Assembly (NCBI RefSeq): GCF_947499265.1
Contig: NZ_CANMNK010000001.1
Span: 457,001 to 521,000 of the forward strand
DNA: 64,000 nucleotides
Reading direction: 5' to 3'
Origin: an uncultured Roseobacter sp.
Lineage (GTDB): Bacteria; Pseudomonadota; Alphaproteobacteria; Rhodobacterales; Rhodobacteraceae
Shown here: positions 9,850 through 18,874 of the stretch, piece by piece
How positions within the stretch are numbered: the first letter of the stretch is position 1
How the letters are laid out: every line of letters begins with the position of its first letter
The notes under the pieces: generated by a model
Seen by the model: the letters and a program-made list of their open reading frames with translations, nothing else
Databases searched by the model: none
Told to the model about the DNA's origin: nothing
Made by a program: the position numbers and the translations under genes

Positions 9850-10632
9850 CTAAAGAAATCCTTCGCTGCGAAAGCTGATTTCGCGTGATTTACCGATGAT
9901 CAGGTGATCGTGCAGCGTCAATCCTAAGGCCTGGCAGGCGTTGTTGATCTGGTCCGTCATGGCGATATCAGCCTGGGACGGCGTGGGGTCACCAGAGGGA
10001 TGATTATGCACAAGTATCAGCGCACTTGCGTTCAACTCCAGCGCCCTTTTGGCAATTTCGCGCGGATAGACAGGGACATGATCCACCGTGCCCTTGGCTT
10101 GCTCTTCGTCCACAATCACCACGTTTTTCCGGTCGAGAAACAGCACGCGGAATTGCTCTGTTTCGCGATGCGCCATGGTGGTGTGGCAGTAATCCAGCAA
10201 GGCATCCCAACTGCTAAGCACGTTCTGTTCGATCACCCGCGCCCGGGCCATACGCTGCGCCGCGGCCTCGACGATCTTCAGCTCCGTGACGACGGCGTCA
10301 CCCACGCCGGATACATCGCGCAAACGTTCCGGTGGCGCGGTGATGACCCGATTGAAATCACCGAACCGCTTCATCAGATCATGTGCAAGAGGTTTGACAT
10401 CGCGGCGCGGGATGGCGCGAAAGAGAACCAGCTCCAGCATTTCATAATCCGGCAGGGCAGCGGCCCCGCCTTGCATGAACCGGCTGCGCAATCGCTGCCT
10501 GTGATCGCTGATGTAAGAGGGCGTTTTGCCCCCGGCCAGGGGCCGGGGTTCAGCCTCGTCCAACAGGAATGGCAGCGGTGATTCCGCAAAGGTGCTGGAG
10601 TCTCTCGTCATGCTCCAAAGGTGTCGGATCAT
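9850..10632 (-). CDS. radC: RadC family JAB-domain protein
   Basis: A 260-residue RadC protein. A helix-hairpin-helix region (about 40-125, with DVSGVGDAVVTELK) precedes the JAB1/MPN metalloprotease-like domain with the full zinc motif His209, His211 and Asp222 (HNHPSGDPTPSQAD). The family was linked to DNA repair but its true role is unsettled. The start is uncertain: ATG at 10632 has no clear ribosome binding site, and ATG at 10611 has GGAG too close. A 7-base-stem inverted repeat lies just upstream at 10651-10686. Confidence 0.93.
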   Translation of the reverse strand: MIRHLWSMTRDSSTFAESPLPFLLDEAEPRPLAGGKTPSYISDHRQRLRSRFMQGGAAALPDYEMLELVLFRAIPRRDVKPLAHDLMKRFGDFNRVITAPPERLRDVSGVGDAVVTELKIVEAAAQRMARARVIEQNVLSSWDALLDYCHTTMAHRETEQFRVLFLDRKNVVIVDEEQAKGTVDHVPVYPREIAKRALELNASALILVHNHPSGDPTPSQADIAMTDQINNACQALGLTLHDHLIIGKSREISFRSEGFL

Positions 10633-10650
10633 AGTTTCTGAACGGTTAAT

Positions 10651-10686
10651 CGAAGCGCTAAAAGCCGATTTTTTCGGATCGCTTCG
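10651..10686. repeat. Two-tier inverted repeat upstream of radC
   Basis: CGAAGCG at 10651-10657 pairs with CGCTTCG at 10680-10686. Inside it CCGA at 10665-10668 pairs with TCGG at 10674-10677 around five T. It lies 19 bases before the radC start and 31 bases beyond the dnaJ terminator stem, so it could be a radC operator or leader hairpin. Confidence 0.45.
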
Positions 10687-10717
10687 TTGATGGTCGCTAC
10701 CGTGCCTAGCAAATAGA

Positions 10718-10744
10718 AAAGACCGGGCGAAACACCCGGTCTTT
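10718..10744 (-). terminator. Intrinsic terminator after dnaJ
   Basis: A ten-base perfect stem (AAAGACCGGG at 10718-10727 with CCCGGTCTTT at 10735-10744) with a seven-base loop lies 46 bases past the dnaJ stop. On the minus strand it runs into TTTTCTATTT. It separates the dnaK-dnaJ unit from radC. Confidence 0.88.
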
Positions 10745-10790
10745 GTGGTTTGATAGACTGAACCGGTGCGGTGCCGCCATCCTAGGGCGC

Positions 10791-11945
10791 TTATCCCTTC
10801 ATCGAATCCCAGAAGTTTTTCACCGAGGAAAAGAAACTGGAAGTTTCGGGGTTGTTGTTCTCCGACAGGTCCTCGAATTCGGCCAGCAGTTCTTTTTGCC
10901 GAGAGGTCAGGTTCACCGGTGTCTCAACCGCCAACTCGATGAACATGTCACCCGCGCCAGCGCCACGCAGGGCGGGCATGCCCTTGCCGCGCAACCGCAT
11001 TTGACGCCCCGATTGGCTGCCTGCCGGAATCTGCACGCGCCCCCGGCCGCCGTCGATGGTGGGCACTTCGATGGAGCCCCCCAGTGCCGCTTTGGCCATG
11101 GAAACCGGCACGCGGCAGAAAAGACTGCCACCATCACGCTGGAACAAATCGTGCTCTGCCACGTCGATGAAGATGTAGAGATCGCCGGATGGTCCACCGC
11201 GCATGCCCGCTTCGCCTTCGCCGGCGAGCCTGATCCGCGTCCCTGTTTCAACGCCTGCAGGGATGTTCACGCTCAGCGCGCGATCTTTCTCGACCCGGCC
11301 AGCACCCTGACAGGACTTACAGGGGTTTTTGATGATCTGACCCAGACCCGAACAGGTCGGGCAGGTGCGTTCGACCGTGAAAAAACCCTGTTGTGCGCGG
11401 ACTTTACCCATGCCGGAACAGGTCGGACAGGAGGTGGGTTCTGCACCGCCCTCGGCACCGGAGCCATTGCAGGCGTCGCATCCAATGGAGGTCGGTACAT
11501 TGATGGTTTTCTGCAGGCCGGAGAAGGCTTCTTCGAGGGTGACGCGCAGGTTGTAGCGCAGATCGGAACCGCGCGCGGCACGGCGTCCGCCGCCTCCGCC
11601 GCGTTGGCCGCCCATGAAGTCACCGAAGAGGTCGTCAAAGACATCCGAAAAGGCGGATGAAAAATCGCCCTGACCGCCGCCAAAACCGCCGCCCGGACGG
11701 CCACCGCCGCCCATACCGCCTTCGAAGGCCGCGTGGCCGTAGCGATCATAGGCTGCCTTTTTGTCCGCGTCTTTCAGAACTTCGTAGGCTTCATTGGCTT
11801 CTTTGAACTGGGCCTCTGCCTGTGGGTTGTCCTTGTTGCGGTCCGGATGCAGTTCTTTCGCCTTGGTGCGATAGCCCTTTTTGATTTCATCCGCGGACGC
11901 GCCTTTGGCGACCCCAAGCACGTCGTAGTAGTCACGTTTTGCCAT
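10791..11945 (-). CDS. dnaJ: Chaperone DnaJ (Hsp40)
   Basis: A 384-residue DnaJ of the full type. The J domain spans residues 4-70 with the HPD motif at 33-35, which triggers the DnaK ATPase. A Gly/Phe-rich linker (about 75-120) follows, then four zinc-finger repeats ([32 protein letters not shown]) and the two C-terminal substrate-binding barrels. It lies 77 bases after dnaK, with a GC-rich hairpin between them, and ends at a terminator. Confidence 0.98.
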   Translation of the reverse strand: MAKRDYYDVLGVAKGASADEIKKGYRTKAKELHPDRNKDNPQAEAQFKEANEAYEVLKDADKKAAYDRYGHAAFEGGMGGGGRPGGGFGGGQGDFSSAFSDVFDDLFGDFMGGQRGGGGGRRAARGSDLRYNLRVTLEEAFSGLQKTINVPTSIGCDACNGSGAEGGAEPTSCPTCSGMGKVRAQQGFFTVERTCPTCSGLGQIIKNPCKSCQGAGRVEKDRALSVNIPAGVETGTRIRLAGEGEAGMRGGPSGDLYIFIDVAEHDLFQRDGGSLFCRVPVSMAKAALGGSIEVPTIDGGRGRVQIPAGSQSGRQMRLRGKGMPALRGAGAGDMFIELAVETPVNLTSRQKELLAEFEDLSENNNPETSSFFSSVKNFWDSMKG

Positions 11946-11973
11946 TCGAGTAGTCCCCTTACTGGAACGTGAG

Positions 11974-11995
11974 AGGCCGACCCGGGGGTCGGCCT
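11974..11995 (-). promoter_or_regulatory. GC-rich hairpin between dnaK and dnaJ
   Basis: AGGCCGACCC at 11974-11983 and GGGTCGGCCT at 11986-11995 form a ten-base perfect inverted repeat with only two bases between. There is no T tract in the direction of transcription, so it is not a classical terminator. In this place it may protect the dnaK message or reduce read-through into dnaJ, which would fit the usual excess of DnaK over DnaJ. Confidence 0.6.
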
Positions 11996-12022
11996 ATGCA
12001 GTGGTTCCGGGTATCGCGCAAC

Positions 12023-13933
12023 TTACGCGCGCTTGTCGTCGTCGAGGTCTTCGAACTCGGCATCGACGATGTCATCATCGTCACCGCGGGGCTCATCGGC
12101 AGCTTCGGGCGTGTCTTCACCCTCTTCCTGCGCCGCCTTGTAGATGGCTTCGCCCAGTTTCATGGCGGCTTCTGTCACGTTCTGGATGCCGGATTTGATC
12201 TTGTCGGCATTTTCAGTTTCCAGCTCGTCTTTGAGCGCTGCGATCGCAAGCTCAATGGCTTCCACCGTGGTTGGGTCAACCTTGTCGGAGTGCTCCTCAA
12301 CCGACTTCTCGGTCGAGTGGATGAGGCTCTCCGCCTGGTTCTTCGCCTCGATCAGCTCGCGGCGCTCCTTGTCGGCCTCGGCATTCTCTTCGGCGTCCTT
12401 GACCATTTTTTCGATGTCCTCGTCAGAGAGACCACCGGAGGCTTGGATCGTGATTTTCTGTTCCTTGCCAGTGCCTTTGTCCATCGCACCCACGGACACG
12501 ATGCCGTTTGCGTCAATGTCGAAAGTCACTTCGATCTGCGGCATACCGCGCGGTGCGGGCGGGATGTTTTCGAGGTTGAAGGCGCCGAGGATCTTGTTGT
12601 CCGACGCCATCTCCCGCTCCCCTTGGAAGACGCGGATCGTCACAGCATTCTGGTTGTCTTCAGCCGTGGAGAAAATCTGCGACTTCTTCGTTGGGATCGT
12701 GGTGTTGCGGTCGATCAGACGGGTGAAGACACCACCTAAAGTTTCAATGCCCAGCGAGAGTGGGGTCACATCGAGCAGGACCACATCCTTGACGTCGCCT
12801 TGCAGAACACCGGCCTGGATCGCGGCACCCATGGCCACAACCTCATCGGGGTTCACCCCTTTATGCGGCTCCTTGCCGAAGAACTTGGTCACTTCTTCGA
12901 CCACTTTCGGCATGCGAGTCATACCACCAACAAGCACAACCTCGTCGATGTCGGAGGGCGACAGACCTGCGTCTTTCAACGCAGCCTGGCAGGGTTTGAT
13001 CGAGTTCTTGATCAGGTCGTTGACGAGGCTTTCCAGTTTGGAGCGGGTCAGCTTCATGACCATGTGCAACGGCTGACCAGTGGCACCCATGGAGATGAAC
13101 GGCTGGTTGATCTCGGTCTGGCTGGCGCTGCTGAGTTCGATCTTTGCTTTCTCAGCGGCTTCTTTCAGACGCTGCAGGGCCATCTTGTCCTGGGTCAGGT
13201 CAACCTGGTGCTCTTTCTTGAACTCATCCGCGAGGTAGTTGACGATGCGCATGTCAAAGTCTTCACCCCCCAGGAACGTATCGCCGTTGGTGGATTTCAC
13301 TTCGAAAAGACCGTCGTCGATTTCCAGAATGGTCACGTCGAAGGTACCGCCGCCGAGGTCATAGACCGCGATGGTCTGGGTGTTTTCCTTGTCGAGACCG
13401 TAGGCAAGTGCTGCAGCTGTCGGCTCGTTGATGATGCGCAGCACTTCTAGACCGGCGATTTTACCGGCGTCTTTGGTGGCCTGACGCTGAGCGTCGTTGA
13501 AATAGGCGGGCACGGTGATGACCGCTTGGGTCACGTCTTCGCCGAGATAGGACTCGGCGGTCTCTTTCATCTTGCCGAGGATGAAAGCGGAGATCTGGCT
13601 GGGCGAGTATTTCTCACCCTTGGCTTCCACCCAAGCGTCGCCGTTGCCGCCATCGATAACGTTGAACGGCATGTTCTTCTTGTCCTTGGCCAGATCCGCG
13701 TCGTCGAACCGACGACCGATCAGACGCTTGACGCCGAAGATGGTGTTTTCGGGGTTGGTGACGGCTTGCCGTTTCGCGGGTTGACCCACGAGGCGCTCAT
13801 CATCCGTGAAGGCGACGATGGACGGTGTTGTCCGCGCGCCTTCGGCGTTTTCAATTACACGGGGCTGGCTGCCGTCCATGATGGAAATGCAGCTGTTGGT
13901 GGTTCCCAGGTCGATACCAATGACTTTGGCCAT
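12023..13933 (-). CDS. dnaK: Chaperone DnaK (Hsp70)
   Basis: A 636-residue Hsp70. The start is the ATG at 13933, giving [15 protein letters not shown], which is the universal DnaK beginning; an in-frame ATG 15 bases earlier is less likely. The ATPase domain (1-385) contains the phosphate-binding loops GIDLGTTNS and DLGGGTFDV, then the linker [15 protein letters not shown] and the substrate-binding domain, ending in an acidic tail. DnaK works with DnaJ (next gene) and GrpE. A candidate RpoH promoter lies upstream. Confidence 0.98.
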   Translation of the reverse strand: MAKVIGIDLGTTNSCISIMDGSQPRVIENAEGARTTPSIVAFTDDERLVGQPAKRQAVTNPENTIFGVKRLIGRRFDDADLAKDKKNMPFNVIDGGNGDAWVEAKGEKYSPSQISAFILGKMKETAESYLGEDVTQAVITVPAYFNDAQRQATKDAGKIAGLEVLRIINEPTAAALAYGLDKENTQTIAVYDLGGGTFDVTILEIDDGLFEVKSTNGDTFLGGEDFDMRIVNYLADEFKKEHQVDLTQDKMALQRLKEAAEKAKIELSSASQTEINQPFISMGATGQPLHMVMKLTRSKLESLVNDLIKNSIKPCQAALKDAGLSPSDIDEVVLVGGMTRMPKVVEEVTKFFGKEPHKGVNPDEVVAMGAAIQAGVLQGDVKDVVLLDVTPLSLGIETLGGVFTRLIDRNTTIPTKKSQIFSTAEDNQNAVTIRVFQGEREMASDNKILGAFNLENIPPAPRGMPQIEVTFDIDANGIVSVGAMDKGTGKEQKITIQASGGLSDEDIEKMVKDAEENAEADKERRELIEAKNQAESLIHSTEKSVEEHSDKVDPTTVEAIELAIAALKDELETENADKIKSGIQNVTEAAMKLGEAIYKAAQEEGEDTPEAADEPRGDDDDIVDAEFEDLDDDKRA

Positions 13934-14046
13934 GTTTAGATCCCTCATTTACTCAAGGCGATGACACGGAGCGATTGGCCCGTTATGGCGCCGCTGCCCC
14001 GATCTCAATACACATGAAGCGGGTCGCTCCATGCGGTTCGGAGGGT

Positions 14047-14075
14047 ATATAAGGAGGGGCTTGGGGCGCTGCAAC
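14047..14075 (-). promoter_or_regulatory. Candidate heat-shock (RpoH) promoter of dnaK
   Basis: Reading the minus strand, GTTGCAG (14075-14069) and CCTTATAT (14054-14047) are separated by 14 bases. This resembles the alphaproteobacterial RpoH boxes (CTTG-type -35, C-rich -10 ending in TAT). It would give a leader of about 105 bases before dnaK. The assignment is by eye. Confidence 0.45.
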
Positions 14076-14144
14076 CTTTACGGACCCCGCTGCAGAGGAT
14101 TCTTGTGGCAATTTCTGCGCAATTTTGACCATCCCGGAGGGTTA

Positions 14145-14747
14145 ATGGCACATTTGAGGGTTTCTGAGTTTGACATCCATAAATCCTACCTGCCCGGGGC
14201 GGCGCAAAAGCACCTGCTGGCAGAACTGCGTGAGATCGTGCGTGCGGCCCCTTTTGTCTCGCCGGTGACGCCCCGTGGCAAGCCGATGTCCGTGCGGATG
14301 ACGGCGGCGGGGGACTATGGCTGGATCACCGACCGCAAGGGGTATCGCTATGCGCCGCAACACCCGCAAGGCACGCCCTGGCCTGCGATTCCCGAGGTGG
14401 TTCTGGACATCTGGCGCGATCTGACCGGGCTGTCGCGCATGCCGGAGTGTTGTCTGATCAATTACTACGGCGAAGGCGCGCGCATGGGGCTGCATCAGGA
14501 CAAGGATGAAGCCAGCTTTGACTGGCCCGTCGTGTCGGTCTCTTTGGGGGATGACGGGCTGTTTCGCATGGGCGGGCCGACACGGGGCGGCAAGACGCAA
14601 TCGATCTGGTTGCAATCGGGGGATGTGGTGGTGATGAGCGGTACCGCGCGGCTGTCGCATCACGGCGTGGATCGGATCAGGTTCGGGTCCAGCACTTTGC
14701 TGCCCAAAGGCGGGCGGATCAATCTGACGCTGCGGGTGGTGACGTAG
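14145..14747 (+). CDS. alkB: DNA/RNA dealkylation protein AlkB
   Basis: A 200-residue 2-oxoglutarate and Fe(II) dependent oxygenase that removes alkyl groups such as 1-methyladenine and 3-methylcytosine. The iron ligands are His117 and Asp119 (GLHQDKDE) and His173 (SHHGVD). The upstream NYY (106-108) and the late arginines in GRINLTLRV bind 2-oxoglutarate. The ATG at 14145 has CGGAGGG seven bases upstream, so the longer in-frame opening at 14031 is not used. The gene is divergent from dnaK. Confidence 0.95.
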   Translation: MAHLRVSEFDIHKSYLPGAAQKHLLAELREIVRAAPFVSPVTPRGKPMSVRMTAAGDYGWITDRKGYRYAPQHPQGTPWPAIPEVVLDIWRDLTGLSRMPECCLINYYGEGARMGLHQDKDEASFDWPVVSVSLGDDGLFRMGGPTRGGKTQSIWLQSGDVVVMSGTARLSHHGVDRIRFGSSTLLPKGGRINLTLRVVT

Positions 14748-15113
14748 TGCGGTCATCCCAGACTGGAATATGTCGCAAGGGCCGGTCACCCAGTTTGGAT
14801 ACGATAGATGCCCTGCGCCGGACGGCCCGGCCAAAATCCTGCGCCGAAAGTCACTCAGCCAAATCCCGGCCATGCCAGCACCATCGTCGCGGGCCCGACG
14901 AAAAACGCCTCTGGCTCTTCGGTCGCAAGAAACCGCCACCGTGGCAAATACCACGGTAATACAACGCTGATTACAACGCTGGCTACAACGGTAGGAGTGG
15001 AAACTCGCGCGGGTGGCGGGCAACCGATTCAGCTGCGCAAAAAAAGCTTTTGGCGTGCATCTGCTTCGTTTGTCCGGACCACAATGTTCATTTTGACAAG
15101 AGGTAGAATTAGC
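14748..15113. other. 366-base gap before the VPLPA-CTERM gene
   Basis: No convincing gene is present; the open frames here lack ribosome binding sites. The only structure I see is a set of three tandem 12-base units at 14960-14995. The bases just before the next gene (AAGAGGTAG at about 15098-15106) are its ribosome binding site. Confidence 0.6.
14960..14995. repeat. Three tandem 12-base repeats (TACAACG-type)
   Basis: TACAACGCTGAT, TACAACGCTGGC and TACAACGGTAGG follow each other without gaps at 14960, 14972 and 14984. The common core is TACAACG, repeated every 12 bases. They lie about 120 bases before the VPLPA-CTERM gene and may be binding sites for a regulator or chance repeats. Confidence 0.55.
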
Positions 15114-15944
15114 ATGCGTTCACTTTCACCCCTTCTTTTGGTGCTGGCTTTGGCCGGTGGCCCCGGATTTGCGGCCCCGATCGTTTTTTCGGATGCCGGG
15201 CCCGGCGCGGAAGACATTCAAGACAGCGTCGATGGCTTCCGGGACCAGTTTTCGGCACTGAATTCGTTTACGCCGACCAATGAGGACCCGGAAGGTCGGC
15301 GCGAGATCAATTGGGACGGTGTCCCGGACAGTCTTGCCGATCCCAATGATTTCCCCGGCGACTTCTTCAACGGCGATGCGCCGGGCCGCGCCCGGGGGAT
15401 TGAGTTCAAAGAGACCGGCGATACCGAAGGGTTCGAAGTGTCGGCATCCTCGGCATCGGGCGTGCCAACGCTCTTTGATGAACCTGATGAATACAGCTTC
15501 TTCAGCCCGGAACGTATTTTCCGGCCAAAAGACGGCGCGACCTTTGACATCCTGTTCTTTGATCCGCTGGACCAGACGACGCAAGCCTTGACGCGCGGTT
15601 TCGGCGCCGTGTTCACCGGCCTTGAGGAAGTCGACCAGGTCATTCTGTCCTATTACGGCATTGATGGCGAATTGCTCGCCGAGGAAAGCGCCCCGCCGAG
15701 CGGTCTGACCAACCTCTCCTTTCTGGGTGTTGTGTTCGACGAAGCGGTGGTCGCGCGGGTTTCGGTTGGAACGGGCCTGATCGATTTCGATGATGAGCCA
15801 GTGATGGACGACTTTCTTTATGGCGAGCCGATCCCGGTTGATCTGGCACCGGTGCCGCTCCCTGCGGGTCTGCTCTTTGGTCTGACATCGATTGCAGGTC
15901 TTGCCGCGTTCCGTCGGCGCCGTCCGGCCAGTGTCTCCTCCTGA
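15114..15944 (+). CDS. Exported VPLPA-CTERM sorting-domain protein
   Basis: A 276-residue secreted protein. A signal peptide (residues 1-19, ending GFAA) leads to an acidic, beta-rich domain. The C terminus shows the sorting signal VPLPAGLLFGLTSIAGL followed by FRRRR: a VPLPA motif, a hydrophobic segment and a basic end. In Rhodobacteraceae this signal marks proteins processed by an exosortase-like system and placed at the cell surface, often together with exopolysaccharide genes, as here. The passenger domain is not recognised. The ATG at 15114 has AGAGGTAG upstream. Confidence 0.85.
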   Translation: MRSLSPLLLVLALAGGPGFAAPIVFSDAGPGAEDIQDSVDGFRDQFSALNSFTPTNEDPEGRREINWDGVPDSLADPNDFPGDFFNGDAPGRARGIEFKETGDTEGFEVSASSASGVPTLFDEPDEYSFFSPERIFRPKDGATFDILFFDPLDQTTQALTRGFGAVFTGLEEVDQVILSYYGIDGELLAEESAPPSGLTNLSFLGVVFDEAVVARVSVGTGLIDFDDEPVMDDFLYGEPIPVDLAPVPLPAGLLFGLTSIAGLAAFRRRRPASVSS

Positions 15945-15954
15945 GTCAAAAAGC

Positions 15955-15981
15955 GGATGCCCGGCGAAAGGCCGGACATCC
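15955..15981 (+). terminator. Weak hairpin after the VPLPA-CTERM gene
   Basis: GGATG and CCGGC (15955-15965) pair with GCCGG and CATCC (15971-15981) around a short loop with one mismatch. It begins 10 bases past the stop codon but has no T tract, so termination is uncertain. Confidence 0.35.
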
Positions 15982-16086
15982 CCGCCCATGGCTGGGATGC
16001 GGCAATGGCGGGTCAAATTAGTATTGGAACCAAACCCTGAAGATGCTCTGCGCGATAATTATGCCCCGCAAAAAAGAGTGTCGTCC

Positions 16087-16911
16087 CTACCGGCGCGCGC
16101 TCCAGCTCAGCGAGGCGTGGCGGCGGGTGTAGAATTCGCCCATCAGGCCGATCATCACCAGCACCAGCCCAACCCAGAGTGCGTAATGCCAATCGGTGTA
16201 ACGCGGATTGTAGTTGATGAATATAAAGCCACGGGCCTGATCAATTGCATGAAAGAGCGGGTTCCAGTCGAACATGGCCAGCATGAAGCCCGGCAGGCTG
16301 TTGGCCACAAACATCTTGCCGGATGCGATCATGTTGGCGCGTTGGTAGATCGTGCTGAAGATCGACACGAATTGCGGAAACCAGGGTTTCAGCGCCAGCA
16401 GTACCAGTCCTAGCGCGGCCCCTGTGTACCATGCCAGCAGCAACATCCCGAAAGCCGCGACAGGTTCTTCTATGACGATCGGGGTAAAGGCTACGTGATA
16501 GGCAAAGAGCACCAACGACAGAGACAGCACCTGAATGTAAAGCGCGCCCAAAGCCGCCGAGGCAATGGCGATGATAGTGTTCATCGGGGCGTGCTGCATC
16601 ATCGGGCTGGCAGGCCCCTCAGAGCCGACAACAGCACTCAACGTCTTGGTGTGCGTCATGAACAGAAAAATACCCGACATGATATAGAGCAGGAAATCCC
16701 CACGGATGGCGGAACCGCGCAACCCGAGCAGGGAGAACATGACATAGAATGCCATGACAAAGATCACCGTTTGCAGGACGTTTATCCCAATCGCCACAAA
16801 GGCGTTGCCGTGGCCTTTGCGCACGGAACGAACAATGGAGTGATAAATCAGCTCAAACAGTGTGAGAGCGGATGAAATACTATTGTTGTTTCGTCGTTCT
16901 GCTTGAAACAT
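16087..16911 (-). CDS. ABC-2 type polysaccharide export permease (KpsM-like)
   Basis: A 274-residue inner-membrane protein with about six membrane segments, of the family that exports capsule, O-antigen or exopolysaccharide. The start MFQAERRNNN (ATG 16911) matches the family's usual beginning better than the earlier ATG at 16947. Family-like stretches are LYIMSGIFLF, AMFDWNPLFHAIDQARG and GLMGEFYTRRHASLSWSARR. No ATP-binding partner is adjacent in this window. It is divergent from cysQ and lies in a surface-polysaccharide region. Confidence 0.85.
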   Translation of the reverse strand: MFQAERRNNNSISSALTLFELIYHSIVRSVRKGHGNAFVAIGINVLQTVIFVMAFYVMFSLLGLRGSAIRGDFLLYIMSGIFLFMTHTKTLSAVVGSEGPASPMMQHAPMNTIIAIASAALGALYIQVLSLSLVLFAYHVAFTPIVIEEPVAAFGMLLLAWYTGAALGLVLLALKPWFPQFVSIFSTIYQRANMIASGKMFVANSLPGFMLAMFDWNPLFHAIDQARGFIFINYNPRYTDWHYALWVGLVLVMIGLMGEFYTRRHASLSWSARR

Positions 16912-17029
16912 GCCTGCTGCGCCTTGCGATATTCGCCACACTCGCACGGAAATCTTGCTGTTCCGTTAGAGCGGTAGCATAAGGGGCATCGATTTGAACA
17001 TCAATGATCGCAGAATTGGGAAATCAGGT

Positions 17030-17827
17030 ATGGATTACGCGAAGTTGACCGAGGTGATGCGCAAGCTGTCGCTGGAAGCGGGCGCACGGATCATGGAGAT
17101 CTACGAGGCCGACGATTTTGATGTGAAGGTCAAATCGGATGAAAGCCCGGTCACAGCGGCGGATGAAGCGGCGGATGCCCTGATTTCCGCGGGGCTGCGC
17201 GCGGCCTTTCCGGATGTGATGTTGGTGACCGAAGAGCAATCCGCGACCCATAGCACCCGCGGAGATACATTTCTGATCGTGGATCCATTGGACGGCACCA
17301 AGGAATTCATTCACCGGCGCGGCGATTTCACCGTGAACATTGCGCTGGTGGAGGCGGGCGTGCCGACGCGCGGCGTGGTCTATGCCCCTGCGAAAGGCCG
17401 GATGTTCTACACTGACGCCTCAGGCCAATCGGTGGAAGAAACCGGGGATCTGGCGCTGGACACGGTGGGGCCGTTGACGCCAATCAAAGTCTCAGCGGCA
17501 GATAACGCCGCGTTGATGGTCGTCGCGTCTAAATCCCACCGGGATCAGGCGACCGATGACTACATCTCCAAATATGATGTGAAAGACATGAAGAGCGCCG
17601 GGTCTTCGTTGAAATTCTGTCTCGTGGCAACGGGCGAGGCTGACCTCTATCCGCGTTTGGGGCGGACGATGGAATGGGACACGGCGGCGGGCCACGCGGT
17701 GCTTTCCGGAGCGGGTGGCGCCGTGGTGCGCTTCGACGATCTGACGCCGCTGGGCTACGGCAAGGATGACTATGCCAATCCGTTCTTTATCGCCTACGCG
17801 CCGACTGTCGATTTGAAAGAAGCCTGA
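17030..17827 (+). CDS. cysQ: 3'(2'),5'-bisphosphate nucleotidase CysQ
   Basis: A 265-residue member of the inositol monophosphatase fold that converts 3'-phosphoadenosine 5'-phosphate (PAP) to AMP, clearing the by-product of sulfate assimilation and sulfotransferases. Metal ligands are the EE pair at 68-69 and the DPLDGT motif at 85-90; the later WDTAAGHAVL motif is also present. The ATG at 17030 (MDYAKLTEV) is chosen over an in-frame ATG at 16994 because the family begins here. It overlaps kdsB at TGATG. Confidence 0.92.
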   Translation: MDYAKLTEVMRKLSLEAGARIMEIYEADDFDVKVKSDESPVTAADEAADALISAGLRAAFPDVMLVTEEQSATHSTRGDTFLIVDPLDGTKEFIHRRGDFTVNIALVEAGVPTRGVVYAPAKGRMFYTDASGQSVEETGDLALDTVGPLTPIKVSAADNAALMVVASKSHRDQATDDYISKYDVKDMKSAGSSLKFCLVATGEADLYPRLGRTMEWDTAAGHAVLSGAGGAVVRFDDLTPLGYGKDDYANPFFIAYAPTVDLKEA

Positions 17828-18627
17828 TGTCTGTTCTGATCGCGATTCCGGCGCGCTATGCCTCCGGCCGTTATCCCGGCAAGCCGCTTGCCGAGCTGCG
17901 CGGGGCAAACGGCGTATCGCGCAGCCTCATCGAACGCAGTTGGCTGGCGGCCAAGGCGGTGGGCGGCGTGGACCGGGTGGTGATTGCGACCGACGACAAT
18001 CGTATCAAGGAAGCGTCAGAGGCTTTTGGGGCCGAGGTCGTGATGACCTCATCCGATTGCGTCAATGGCACCGAACGCTGCGCCGAGGCACATGACGCGC
18101 TGGGCGGTGGTTATGAGATCATCGTGAACCTGCAGGGGGACGCGCCCCTGACCCCGCATTGGTTCATCGAGGATCTGGTGTCCGGTCTGCGGGGTGCGCC
18201 TGAGGCGGAGATTGCAACGCCGGTGCTGCGCTGTGATGGCCTGACCCTGAACGGTTTTCTGAACGATCGCAAAGCCGGGCGCGTCGGGGGCACAACGGCG
18301 GTTTTTGCGCAAAATCAGCAGGCCCTCTATTTTTCTAAAGAAGTGATCCCGTTCACCGCGCAAACATATGCCGACCATGAAGACACCCCGGTGTTCCACC
18401 ACGTTGGCGTTTATGCCTACCGTCCCGAGGCGTTGGCGGCCTATGCCTCCTGGCCGGTTGGCCCGCTGGAACGGCTGGAGGGTCTTGAGCAATTGCGGTT
18501 CATGGAAAACGGTCGTGCCGTACTCTGCGTCGAGGTTGCTGCAAACGGCCGACAGTTTTGGGAGCTGAACAATCCCGAAGACGCGCCGAAGATCGAAAAA
18601 ATGATGGCGGACATGGGATTGGACTGA
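17827..18627 (+). CDS. kdsB: 3-deoxy-manno-octulosonate cytidylyltransferase
   Basis: A 266-residue CMP-Kdo synthetase that activates Kdo with CTP for lipid A inner-core synthesis (some relatives serve capsule synthesis). The N-terminal IAIPARYASGRYPGKPLA is the CTP-binding motif of the family, and NLQGDAPL and HHVGVYAYR are also typical. The start codon shares a base with the cysQ stop, so the two are translationally coupled. Together with kdsD at 27960-28922 this window holds two steps of Kdo supply. Confidence 0.92.
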   Translation: MSVLIAIPARYASGRYPGKPLAELRGANGVSRSLIERSWLAAKAVGGVDRVVIATDDNRIKEASEAFGAEVVMTSSDCVNGTERCAEAHDALGGGYEIIVNLQGDAPLTPHWFIEDLVSGLRGAPEAEIATPVLRCDGLTLNGFLNDRKAGRVGGTTAVFAQNQQALYFSKEVIPFTAQTYADHEDTPVFHHVGVYAYRPEALAAYASWPVGPLERLEGLEQLRFMENGRAVLCVEVAANGRQFWELNNPEDAPKIEKMMADMGLD

Positions 18628-18809
18628 AGTGATCCGGCCCAGAATGGAATCGTAAACGACTACGAAACAACCACCGTTTCGCGATAGGGTTGTTGCTGCT
18701 GGTTTTTTATACACGCATTGCGGGAATATGCGGCAGTATCAAGCTGGATTTCGCCAAAATGACTGACTCGTGCTGGAAAATTGCTTTAATTGAGTCTGAA
18801 GTCGTGTTT

Positions 18810-18838
18810 TTGACGCATTGCAGCGTTACGGTTACGTT
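18810..18838 (+). promoter_or_regulatory. Candidate promoter of galU-galE
   Basis: TTGACG at 18810-18815 and TACGTT at 18833-18838 are 17 bases apart. They lie 37 bases before the galU start, within a relatively AT-rich 247-base gap after kdsB. The -10 box is weak. Confidence 0.4.
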
Positions 18839-18874
18839 AGCTGAGTGCGATTATTTTAGTTTGAGGATCAGAGT

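Noticed and set aside
14960-14995. Possible CRISPR or iteron array
   Set aside because: There are only three 12-base units without spacers, no cas genes and no replication gene nearby.
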